This document shows positions 16,386-23,945 of a DNA stretch of 64,000 bases, piece after piece. The stretch covers positions 3,410,001 through 3,474,000 of the forward strand of contig NZ_CP021422.1 of the NCBI RefSeq assembly GCF_002201475.1, read 5' to 3'. A program made the position numbers and the translations under genes. The notes beneath the pieces are model-generated. The model did no database searches. It saw only the letters and a list, made by a program, of their open reading frames with translations, and was not told the DNA's origin. Origin of the DNA: Acutalibacter muris. GTDB lineage: Bacteria > Bacillota > Clostridia > Oscillospirales > Acutalibacteraceae. Numbering within the stretch: the stretch's first letter is position 1; each line of letters starts with the position of its first letter.

Positions 16386-17797
16386 TTGAGACAAAGGCCC
16401 GTATCGGCGTGTTCGCTATAGCCCTTGGGGCCTATCTGCCCCAGTTCCCCAGTCTTGTGCCGGAGTTTAAGGGCCAGTACGAGGATTTTAAGAAGACCCT
16501 GCCCGATACCGTGGAGATAATCGACGGCGGCATTGTCACCACCAAGGAGCAGGCCATGGAAGCCGGGGACAGGTTTCGCTCTGCGGACGTGGACCTGGTG
16601 ATATTGCAGCTTCTGACCTACGCCACCAGCTACAATATGCTCCCCGCCGTCCGGGACCTGGACGTGCCGGTGGTGCTGGTGAACCTGCAAAAGAAGAAGG
16701 CCCCGGATTACGCCAATACCGACACCGCCACGTGGCTTGGCGAGCTATACGCCTGCGGGGCGGTGGGCGAGATGGTGGCCGACCTGGAGCGGGCGGGCAA
16801 GCGCCACGCTGTTATAACCGGCGTAGTAGAGGGCGGCGATCCCCACGCCAAAGCCGAGATAAAGGACTGGTGCAGGGCCGCCCAGGTGCGCAGACGTTTC
16901 AGGGACACAAACCTTGCCCAGATCGGCCGGCCCTATCCCGGGATGATGGACCTTTATATCGACGAGACAAACCTCTATCACCGTATGTACCTGTATACAA
17001 AGCAGTTCGACTGGGAAAAGATGTGGGCCATTGCGGACGATATCAACGACGAGGACGCAATACGCGCCAAAGCCCAGGACCTTCTTGACACCTTCGACGT
17101 TGAGGGCGGCGGCACCGTCGAAAAGGTTTGGGACATGGCAAGGTATGTGGTGGCCTTCGAGCGGTGGGTGAAGGAGGAGAAGATCGCTTTTGTGGCCTCC
17201 CACTATGACGGCTTAGCCAAGGGACAGGCCGGGGTGCTGGACAGTATGCTTATCCCCGCCTTCTCCATGCTCATAAAGCAGGGGGTGGCCTGTGCTGTGG
17301 AGGGGGACGTCAAGGTGGCTATGGCCATGAGCATTTTAAAGACCATCGCCGGCATGGGCCAGCTCTCTGAGATGTACTCCATCGACTTCAAGGAGGACCT
17401 GTGCATCATCGGCCACAGCGGCTCCGGGGACGCGGACATCTCCGCGAAAAAGCCCACCATGAAGATAGTGGACGTGTTCCACGGCAAGACCGGCGGCGGG
17501 TATTTGACCCAATTCTACCCCCATCTGGGGCCGGTGACGTACCTGGGCATAACCCAGGACAGGGACGGACATTTCAAGTTCGTGGTGGCGGAGGGCATAA
17601 ACCAGGAGGGCCCCATCTTCACCTTCGGTGACACCAATATGCGTACCCGCTTTGCCTGCGGGGCCAGGGAGTTCTGCGACAGGTGGAGCGAGGCGGGCCC
17701 CACCCACCATATGGCGGCGGCTTCAGGACGGCATATTGATACCATCTTAAAAGTGGCAAAGATATTTAACGTGCCGGTGGATATCATCACAAGATAA
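16379..17797 (+). CDS. L-fucose/L-arabinose isomerase-family ketol isomerase
   Basis: This 472-residue protein of the FucI/AraA fold (COG2407 type) interconverts aldose and ketose sugars with a divalent metal. It begins MLVETKARIGVFAIALGAYL, and the central region VASHYDGLAKGQ plus CAVEGDVKVAMAMSILKTIA contains the conserved metal Glu/Asp pair. The ending GPTHHMAAASGRH holds the conserved His. It lies between rhaB and rhaD, where RhaA is expected, so it is probably the operon's L-rhamnose (or 6-deoxyhexose) isomerase. That substrate assignment is inference. The ATG at 16379 follows GAGGAGG and overlaps rhaB by 7 bases. The longer frame from 16349 is inside rhaB. Confidence 0.78.
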   Translation: MLVETKARIGVFAIALGAYLPQFPSLVPEFKGQYEDFKKTLPDTVEIIDGGIVTTKEQAMEAGDRFRSADVDLVILQLLTYATSYNMLPAVRDLDVPVVLVNLQKKKAPDYANTDTATWLGELYACGAVGEMVADLERAGKRHAVITGVVEGGDPHAKAEIKDWCRAAQVRRRFRDTNLAQIGRPYPGMMDLYIDETNLYHRMYLYTKQFDWEKMWAIADDINDEDAIRAKAQDLLDTFDVEGGGTVEKVWDMARYVVAFERWVKEEKIAFVASHYDGLAKGQAGVLDSMLIPAFSMLIKQGVACAVEGDVKVAMAMSILKTIAGMGQLSEMYSIDFKEDLCIIGHSGSGDADISAKKPTMKIVDVFHGKTGGGYLTQFYPHLGPVTYLGITQDRDGHFKFVVAEGINQEGPIFTFGDTNMRTRFACGAREFCDRWSEAGPTHHMAAASGRHIDTILKVAKIFNVPVDIITR

Positions 17798-17810
17798 GGG
17801 GGACAAGAGC

Positions 17811-18638
17811 ATGAGAGTATTGGATGCGGAATTTGTAAAGGACTTTATGCGCATGGCCGGCGACGGCTGGGACCAGGGCTGGCACGAGCGCAACGGAGGC
17901 AACCTGAGCTATCGGCTGAAGCCCGAGGAGGCGGAGTCTGTCCGGGAGGAGCTGGCCCCCGGTGACTGGCAGGAGATTGGCACAAGCGTGCCGGGTCTTT
18001 CTGGGGAGTATTTCCTGGTGACCGGCTCCGGGAAATATTTCCGCAACGTTATGATAAAGCCAGAGGACAGCTTCTGTATAATCGAACTGGACGGCAAGGG
18101 GGAGAACTACCGCATATGCTGGGGCCTTATAAACGGCGGCCGACCCACCAGCGAGCTGCCCAGCCACCTTATGAACCATGAAGTCAAGAAGAGTGTTACC
18201 TGTGGCAAGCACCGTGTGATATACCACTGCCACCCGGCCAACACCATCGCCCTGACCTTTGTGCTGCCCCTGACGGACGAGGCCTTTACCCGGGAGCTCT
18301 GGGAGATGGCCACGGAATGCCCGGTGGTGTTCCCAGAGGGTATAGGCGTGGTGCCCTGGAGAGTGCCCGGGGGCCGGGATATAGCCGTTGCCACTTCTGA
18401 GCTGATGAAGAAGTACAACGTGGCCATCTGGGCCCACCACGGTATATTCTGCTCGGGCGCGGACTTCGACGAGACCTTCGGGCTCATGCACACGGTGGAG
18501 AAGTCGGCGGAGATACTTGTAAAGGTGCTCTCCATGACCCCCCGAAAGCTTCAAACCATAGGGCCCGATGATTTCCGGCATCTGGCCGTGGACTTCAAGG
18601 TGGAGCTGCCGGAGCAATTCCTGTATGAAAAGCACTGA
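17811..18638 (+). CDS. rhaD: Rhamnulose-1-phosphate aldolase
   Basis: This 275-residue class II (zinc) aldolase cleaves L-rhamnulose 1-phosphate into dihydroxyacetone phosphate and L-lactaldehyde. Length equals E. coli RhaD (274). Motifs are GWHERNGGNLSYRL (phosphate site), FLVTGSGKYFRNV, and the zinc ligands in YHCHPANTIA (two His) and WAHHGIFCSG. It starts 14 bases after the isomerase stop behind AAGGGGGAC. The next gene downstream, which should reduce the lactaldehyde, is a pseudogene. Confidence 0.92.
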   Translation: MRVLDAEFVKDFMRMAGDGWDQGWHERNGGNLSYRLKPEEAESVREELAPGDWQEIGTSVPGLSGEYFLVTGSGKYFRNVMIKPEDSFCIIELDGKGENYRICWGLINGGRPTSELPSHLMNHEVKKSVTCGKHRVIYHCHPANTIALTFVLPLTDEAFTRELWEMATECPVVFPEGIGVVPWRVPGGRDIAVATSELMKKYNVAIWAHHGIFCSGADFDETFGLMHTVEKSAEILVKVLSMTPRKLQTIGPDDFRHLAVDFKVELPEQFLYEKH

Positions 18639-18677
18639 GCTTTTATATAATTTTATTATCTGGAAGCAATTATTATT

Positions 18678-19268
18678 GCTGTAAATCGTTTCATTCTCAA
18701 CGGCATTTCCTACCACGGCAAGGGGGCTATCAACGAGATACCCGGCATTATTGAAGCGAAGGGCTTTAAAAAGGCCTTTATCGCCACCGACCCGGACCTT
18801 CTGAAATTCGGCGTTACCAAGAAGGTCACCGACCTTATGGACAAGGCGGGCATGGCCTATGAGGTCTATTCCGACATCAAGCCCAACCCTACCATCGAGA
18901 ATGTCCAGAGCGGCGTAAAGGCCTATAAGGAGTCCGGCGCGGACTATATGATAGCTGTCGGCGGCGGCTCCTCCATGGACACAGGCAAGGCCATCGGCAT
19001 CATCATCAACAACCCGGAGTTCGCCGACGTGCGGTCCTTAGAGGGCGTGGACACCCAGGGCATGGACCAGGGCGCCTACCGCAAAGCCGCCATCGACGCG
19101 GTGCGCAGGCTCTCTGTGGACGTGGGCATACCCACCAAGCTGGAGGCGTTAAAGGAGGAGGACTTACAGTTCCTCTCCGAGTCCGCAGCGGCTGACGCGT
19201 GCGCCCCCGGCAACCCGAAGGAGGCCGGTGTTGAGGACTTTGTGGAGCTGTTCAGAAAGCTGATGTAA
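18678..19268 (+). pseudogene. Lactaldehyde reductase (FucO-like) with central deletion
   Basis: The frame NRFILNGISYHGKGAINEIP through GGGSSMDTGKAIGIIINNPE matches the NAD-binding half of group III iron-dependent alcohol dehydrogenase FucO. After RSLEGV it jumps in frame to DTQGMDQGAYRKAAIDAVRR, which corresponds to the C-terminal tail. About 175 residues are gone, including the Asp and three His that bind iron. The 5' end also lacks an ATG: the first in-frame codons after the TAA at 18648 contain no ATG, GTG or TTG. Both lesions imply loss of function. Its position after rhaD is where lactaldehyde reductase belongs. A misassembly is the main alternative. Confidence 0.85.
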
Positions 19269-19280
19269 GTTAACCAAGTA

Positions 19281-19316
19281 AAAGGGCCCTCCCGGTTTGG
19301 GTGGGCCCTTTTTCTA
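19281..19316. terminator. Terminator between the sugar operon and the GNAT gene
   Basis: AAAGGGCCC (19281-19289) pairs with GGGCCCTTT (19303-19311), followed by TTTT on the plus strand. The leading A run gives a T run on the minus strand, so it can end both the rha operon and the convergent GNAT gene. Confidence 0.85.
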
Positions 19317-19820
19317 TTCTAATATGCACTCATAAGCCAGCCGTTCGCTGCCGTCCTCCACGTGGATAACCCCCCGCAGTTCCAGCCCATTTTTCGCCAT
19401 CACCCGCTGCATGGGCAGGTTCAGCCTGTGGGTGTCCCCGCGTATTATCTTCACGCCCCGCTCTCCGGCCTGGCGCTTGAGCTCGTCGAAGAACAGCCCC
19501 GCCGCGCCCCGGCCACGAAGTACCGGGTCCACGGCCACCCGGTGCAGGAAACCGTATTCCCCCTGGCCCAGCCAACCGCCCTTCTCTATGACGTTATAGG
19601 TGGGCTCAACGCCGAAGGCCAGACAGGCAAAGGCCGCCACTTCGCCGTCCTCGGTAAGCACATAGCCGTGCCCTTGCTCTATGTCCCTTAACGCGTCATC
19701 TCCGTTCGGGTAGCCCTCCTGCCACTGGGGCACACCGGCGGCCTTTAGGGAAGCCCTTGCCATATCATACAGCCTTGCGACGGCGGGAACGTCCTCTCTG
19801 CAAGCCGGTCTCAGCTCCAT
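19314..19820 (-). CDS. GNAT family N-acetyltransferase
   Basis: This 168-residue acetyltransferase has the GNAT motif A sequence LHRVAVDPVLRGRGAAGLFF (RxxGxA) and a conserved C-terminal LPMQRVMAKNGLELRGVIHV. It begins MELRPACREDVPAVARLYDM. The acceptor is unknown. The start lies directly at the stop of the clpE-like gene, with adjacent coding ends at 19820/19821, so it is probably co-transcribed. Confidence 0.85.
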   Translation of the reverse strand: MELRPACREDVPAVARLYDMARASLKAAGVPQWQEGYPNGDDALRDIEQGHGYVLTEDGEVAAFACLAFGVEPTYNVIEKGGWLGQGEYGFLHRVAVDPVLRGRGAAGLFFDELKRQAGERGVKIIRGDTHRLNLPMQRVMAKNGLELRGVIHVEDGSERLAYECILE

Positions 19821-22121
19821 CTACAGGGCCTCCACCAGCAGCCCGCCCTGGTTGGCGGTGACAGCCACGGCGCTTATATCGCCCCGCTCCACCATCAGGG
19901 ACGCTATTTTATCCTCCACCTCCCGGCGAAGGGTATTTCTAAGGTCCCTGGCCCCGGACTTGCCTCCGAAGGCTTTTTCCGCAAGCTCCACGCAGGCGGC
20001 GTCGTCATACTTGAAGGCTATGCCCTTCTCCTTGAGTGAGCCCACATACTCAGAGAGCATAAGCCCGGCGATGTCTCTGTAGTCCTCCACAGTCAGGGGC
20101 TTGAAGATGACCACCTCGTCGATGCGGCTCAAAAACTCCGGCCGCAGGAACTCCGTCAAGGCCTTCATGGCCTTCTCCCGACTGATATCCCCGGCGGTCT
20201 TGGCAAAGCCCAGGGAGCCCTCCTTACGCTCGCTGCCGGCGTTGGAGGTCATCACTATCACGGTGTTCTCAAAGTTCACCGTGCGGCCGTGGGCATCGGT
20301 TATGCGCCCCTCGTCCAGTATCTGCAAGAGTATATTCATCACGTCCGGGTGGGCCTTCTCTATCTCGTCAAAAAGCAGCACCGAATAGGGCCGCCGCCGG
20401 ACCTTTTCCGTAAGCTGACCCGCCTCATCATAGCCCACGTACCCCGGAGGGGAGCCAATTATCTTCGACACCGAGTGCTTCTCCATGAACTCCGACATAT
20501 CAAGGCGTATCATGGTTTCAGTGGCGTCAAAAAGCTCCTCACTGAGCACCCGCACAAGCTCGGTCTTGCCGGTACCTGTGGGCCCCACGAAGATGAAGGA
20601 CGCAGGCCGCCGCCGAGGGCTTATCTGCACCCTTGACCGCCGCACCGCCGCCGACACGGCCTTTATGGCCTCCTCCTGGCCGATTATGCGCTTTCTCAGC
20701 ACGTCCTCAAGGCCCCCGAGCTTTTTAAGGTCCCCGGCCTCCACTTTAGTGGCGGGTATGCCGGTCCAGAGCTCTATCACATACGCCAGGTCCCGCTCCT
20801 CCACCGGAGAGAAGATTCCCTCGTTCCTGAGCTTGTCAAGGCCCTCCTCAAGGGTGGCTATCCTGTAGTGGGTCTTTGCCAGCTCCTCATAATCCACCAG
20901 GGCGCTGCTCGGGTCAGAGAGGTCCTGCTCCCGCACCCGCTCCTTATTGAGGTTCAGCTCCATGGCGTCGTACTCCTCCAGGCGCTTGTTCCGAAGGGCC
21001 GCGCAGGCACAGGCCTCGTCCAGAAGGTCTATGGCCTTATCCGGCAGGTAGCGGTCGCTGATATATCTTTCGGACAGCACCACTATCCGCCGGGCGATCT
21101 CCTCAGAAACCGTCACCCGGTGGTAGTCCTCATAATATTTCTTTATGCCCAGTATGACCTTCACGGCGTCGTCTATGGAGGGCTCCCCCACCGTCACCGG
21201 CTGGAAACGCCGCTCAAGGGCCGCGTCCTTTTCGATGTATTTTCTATACTCGTTGAAGGTGGTGGCCCCTATCACCTGTATCTCTCCCCGAGAGAGGGCG
21301 GGCTTTAGGATATTGGCGGCGTTCATGCTGCCCTCCGCGTCGCCGGTGCCCACTAAGTTGTGGACCTCGTCGATAAAGAGTATCACGTTTCCGTCGGCCC
21401 GGACCTCCTCCACAAGGCCCTTTATCCTGCTCTCGAACTGGCCCCTGAACTGGGTCCCGGCCACCAGGGCTGTCAGGTCCAGAAGCTGTATCTCCTTGTC
21501 TCGAAGCTTCGCCGGGACCTTCCCCGCCGCTATGCGCAGGGCAAGACCCTCCGCCACGGCGGTCTTGCCCACGCCGGGCTCGCCGATAAGGCAGGGGTTA
21601 TTCTTTGTGCGCCGGGACAATATCTGCACCACCCGCTCTATCTCCTTCTCCCGGCCCACTATATTGTCAAGCTCGCCCCTGCGGGCCCGGGCGGTCAGGT
21701 CTGTGCAGTAGTTTCCTATATGCTTGCGCTTTTTCTTATGGACGCTCTCCTTCTTCTCCCGCACGCCGCTGTAGCCGTTTCCCGCCGAGGGCCGCCCCAA
21801 AAGCATATCCGTGGGCAGCGTGGCCGCGCCCCCCGGGGAGAAATCGTCCTCCCCCTCGTCCTCCGGGTCCTCGCCGGCCTCCTCCGCATCCATGCGCATC
21901 ATCTGGGCCATCTGCTCGGTGGCCTCCTGGAACTCCTCCTCAGTGATGCCGGTCTGCTCCTTTAAGGTGTTCATCATATTGTCCATAAGGTCGTTCACCT
22001 GCTTTATGCCCAGCTCCTTGGCGCAGACAAAGCAGTAGCCCTTGGCGTCCCTGCCGTCCGACGACTGGGACACGAAAACCGTAGCCGGCCGCTTATGGCA
22101 TCTTGTACAAAGCATCATCAT
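19821..22121 (-). CDS. clpE: ClpE-type AAA+ unfoldase with N-terminal zinc finger
   Basis: This 766-residue Hsp100 ATPase has an N-terminal zinc finger (C5, C8, C30, C33), an acidic/coiled region to about residue 130, the first AAA+ module (Walker A GEPGVGKT 180-187, FIDEVHN), a short coiled middle domain and a second AAA+ module (GPTGTGKT; LLFDEIEKAHPDVMN). It ends with the C-terminal D2 small domain. It lacks the double Clp-N repeat of ClpC, so ClpE is the best match. Such enzymes unfold aggregated proteins and feed ClpP. Its leader contains a strong hairpin, and no clear CtsR operator was recognised. Confidence 0.85.
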   Translation of the reverse strand: MMMLCTRCHKRPATVFVSQSSDGRDAKGYCFVCAKELGIKQVNDLMDNMMNTLKEQTGITEEEFQEATEQMAQMMRMDAEEAGEDPEDEGEDDFSPGGAATLPTDMLLGRPSAGNGYSGVREKKESVHKKKRKHIGNYCTDLTARARRGELDNIVGREKEIERVVQILSRRTKNNPCLIGEPGVGKTAVAEGLALRIAAGKVPAKLRDKEIQLLDLTALVAGTQFRGQFESRIKGLVEEVRADGNVILFIDEVHNLVGTGDAEGSMNAANILKPALSRGEIQVIGATTFNEYRKYIEKDAALERRFQPVTVGEPSIDDAVKVILGIKKYYEDYHRVTVSEEIARRIVVLSERYISDRYLPDKAIDLLDEACACAALRNKRLEEYDAMELNLNKERVREQDLSDPSSALVDYEELAKTHYRIATLEEGLDKLRNEGIFSPVEERDLAYVIELWTGIPATKVEAGDLKKLGGLEDVLRKRIIGQEEAIKAVSAAVRRSRVQISPRRRPASFIFVGPTGTGKTELVRVLSEELFDATETMIRLDMSEFMEKHSVSKIIGSPPGYVGYDEAGQLTEKVRRRPYSVLLFDEIEKAHPDVMNILLQILDEGRITDAHGRTVNFENTVIVMTSNAGSERKEGSLGFAKTAGDISREKAMKALTEFLRPEFLSRIDEVVIFKPLTVEDYRDIAGLMLSEYVGSLKEKGIAFKYDDAACVELAEKAFGGKSGARDLRNTLRREVEDKIASLMVERGDISAVAVTANQGGLLVEAL

Positions 22122-22153
22122 CCGTATCCTCCTCCTTGGTCCCTCTATTTTGA

Positions 22154-22188
22154 CAAGGGGAACACGCCCTATGCCGTGTCCCCCCTTG
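22154..22188 (-). promoter_or_regulatory. Hairpin in the clpE leader
   Basis: CAAGGGGAACACG (22154-22166) pairs with CGTGTCCCCCCTTG (22175-22188) with one bulge, giving a 13-base GC-rich stem. It lies between the -10 at 22218-22223 and the start codon at 22121, so it would form in the mRNA leader. No T run follows, so it is not an obvious terminator. Confidence 0.55.
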
Positions 22189-22217
22189 AACGTCAGTTAA
22201 TCCAGCATTCCGCTAGT

Positions 22218-22223
22218 ATTATA
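22218..22223 (-). promoter_or_regulatory. -10 box for clpE
   Basis: On the minus strand GTGGTATAAT gives an extended -10 (TGGTATAAT) about 95 bases before the clpE start. No good -35 hexamer is visible at 16-18 bases, as is common with extended -10 promoters. Confidence 0.5.
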
Positions 22224-22245
22224 CCACGCGCCCTCGATGATTTCA

Positions 22246-22478
22246 TTAACAACCTTTTAACTTTTTGCCCGGGATATTCAGTTTTTCCGGCGAAAAGGGC
22301 CTCATAGCCTTTATCCTCTGAAGCTGAAGGCCCGGGTGCCCGCCCATAAGGAATATGCAGGAGGCCTGCCGTACCGCCTCCCGCGCTCTATAAGGCTTTC
22401 TTTCAGTCTCTCAGCTATCTCCCTTGGAAAATGATGGCTGGGGAAACCGCTGAAAAACCCCAGCATACGCTGCTTCAT
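22246..22478 (-). pseudogene. Peptidase E (S51, dipeptidase E-like) remnant
   Basis: From the ATG at 22478, behind GGAGAAAAA, the frame reads MKQRMLGFFSGFPSHHFPRE IAERLKESLIERG, the family N-terminus. In a shifted frame it continues EAVRQASCIFLMGGHPGLQL QRIKAM, the segment just before the catalytic serine region of S51 peptidases. It then ends at 22246 without the Ser/His core. About 50 residues are missing between the two pieces and the whole C-terminal half is gone. The gene is dead. It sits immediately after the pgsA-like stop and partly underlies the clpE promoter region. Confidence 0.65.
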
Positions 22479-22479
22479 G

Positions 22480-23127
22480 CTATTTTTTCTCCTTCTCTCC
22501 CGGCTCCCTTAGTATGGCCAGGAATATCTGAAAATACTTCACGGCGGCATATGCCATCATAATCCCTGTCAGCCCCAGCATAACAAAGGCCGCTATGTTC
22601 TGCTTGTCGGGCCCCATTATGCCAAGGCCGTCCAGCAGCACTATGGCGGACACGGACACGTAAAACATCACCGTGGCCACTTTGCCGTACCACTTGGCCG
22701 CACAGGGGCGTTTATGCTTTTTAAGGAGCACCAGAGCGCAGCTGAGCATTAAGAGCTCCTTCAGCATGAACAGCAGCAGCAGCGGCCGTATGGAGGGAAA
22801 GCGTATGGCTATGCACAGTGCCACCACTCCCTGGGTCAGCTTATCTGCAAAGGGATCCAGCATTTTCCCAAGGTCCGTTATCTGATTGAAGCGCCTGGCT
22901 ATAAGGCCGTCCAGCATATCGGTAAGCCCCGAGAATACCAGCGCCACCACAGCCGCCGCCACGTGCCCCCGAAGGTACAGCGCGGCGAAGACCGGCACTA
23001 TCAGTATGCGCAGGGCCGACATGGCATTTGGTACGGTCAGTATACGACTGGCGGCTTTCTTCTCTTGGGGCATGGAGCGTTCCCTTTCTTTTCCCAAATT
23101 TCTACTCATCATTTCGGTTTTATCCAA
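22480..23127 (-). CDS. pgsA: CDP-diacylglycerol-dependent phosphatidyltransferase (PgsA-like)
   Basis: This 215-residue membrane enzyme attaches an alcohol phosphate, most often glycerol 3-phosphate, to CDP-diacylglycerol. The CDP-alcohol phosphotransferase signature is complete (DMLDGLIAR and a downstream G..LDPFADK). Several hydrophobic helices follow. The C-terminus is charged (REPGEKEKK). The frame opens at a TTG (23127) after GGGAGAAGGAAA. The ATGs at 23112 and 23109 are alternative starts. It follows cvpA by 23 bases. A cardiolipin synthase role is possible, since both use this fold. Confidence 0.82.
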   Translation of the reverse strand: MDKTEMMSRNLGKERERSMPQEKKAASRILTVPNAMSALRILIVPVFAALYLRGHVAAAVVALVFSGLTDMLDGLIARRFNQITDLGKMLDPFADKLTQGVVALCIAIRFPSIRPLLLLFMLKELLMLSCALVLLKKHKRPCAAKWYGKVATVMFYVSVSAIVLLDGLGIMGPDKQNIAAFVMLGLTGIMMAYAAVKYFQIFLAILREPGEKEKK

Positions 23128-23150
23128 TTTCCTTCTCCCTTTTCACCTTA

Positions 23151-23846
23151 TCAGAACATACCGCCCAGGGGGTTCATATTCACCAGCGTCCCTGTGAGCA
23201 GCGAGCTGTCCAGCGCCGCCTGCACCTGCTGCTGGGACGAGGAATCCAGCATGGGCATGAAGACCGTGGCGCCGGCCACCACCACCCACACGCTTACAAG
23301 GGCCAGCAGGAACCCGAAGGCTCCGCCCAAAACGCCGTCCAGCTCCCTGAGTATGGGCAGACGCAGCAGATCGCTTATGAGCGCTGCCAGAAGGCGCGCA
23401 AGGGTGGTAAACAGGAAGAACAGGACTATCACCGCCAGCACCTTCAGAAAGTTTACAAACACCGGCGACAGATAGTCCACCACCATCCCCGCCGCGCCGC
23501 TGGTCTGGCTGTTTATAGCGTGGCTGACGGTTTCTAAGGTCACCCCGGCCTCCTCAAGGGCCCGCACTAAAAAGTCCGGCAGAGAGGCCAGCACCTGCCC
23601 CGCCGCCGCCGCGGCGTTCTCGCTGCCCAAGGCCTGTAAGGAGGAGTTTATCTTCTCCACCATGGCCCCCCGGAACATGGTGTCGAACAGCCACTGGGCC
23701 AGGGTCCCGCCCAGGGTCGAGGCCAGCAGCGCCGCAATGACCGCCCCCAAAAAGCGCACCACCGAGTGGATAAAGCCCTTTTTCACGCCCACAAGCACGC
23801 AGATAAGGCATATAAGCAATATGATACCGTCCAATATGTAGCCCAT
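23151..23846 (-). CDS. CvpA family membrane protein
   Basis: This 231-residue protein opens with MGYILDGIILLICLICVLVG, the usual CvpA start, and has about four transmembrane segments separated by a loop of roughly 80 residues. In other bacteria CvpA-family proteins affect colicin V export, envelope integrity and bile resistance, but the molecular function is unclear. It has its own promoter (23876-23904) and is followed by the pgsA-like gene, so the two are probably co-transcribed. Confidence 0.82.
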   Translation of the reverse strand: MGYILDGIILLICLICVLVGVKKGFIHSVVRFLGAVIAALLASTLGGTLAQWLFDTMFRGAMVEKINSSLQALGSENAAAAAGQVLASLPDFLVRALEEAGVTLETVSHAINSQTSGAAGMVVDYLSPVFVNFLKVLAVIVLFFLFTTLARLLAALISDLLRLPILRELDGVLGGAFGFLLALVSVWVVVAGATVFMPMLDSSSQQQVQAALDSSLLTGTLVNMNPLGGMF

Positions 23847-23875
23847 AAAACTCTCCTTTTTTCGTCGGTTCTATT

Positions 23876-23904
23876 ATTGTAGCATGGTTTCAGAATTTTC
23901 TCAA
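23876..23904 (-). promoter_or_regulatory. Promoter of cvpA
   Basis: On the minus strand TTGAGA (23904-23899) and TACAAT (23881-23876) are 17 bases apart, with TGC before the -10 (extended). The -10 lies about 30 bases before the start codon. Confidence 0.75.
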
Positions 23905-23945
23905 GGGCAATCACCTTACAGTTCTCTTTCACTTATGGGCGGCGC

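Noticed and set aside
17787..18716. A 309-codon minus-strand frame opposite rhaD
   Set aside because: rhaD matches its family over its full length with the zinc-binding histidines, so the opposite frame is a shadow.
22140..22200. CtsR operator before clpE
   Set aside because: Only one GTCAAA heptad half is present, not the tandem GGTCAAA repeat that CtsR needs.
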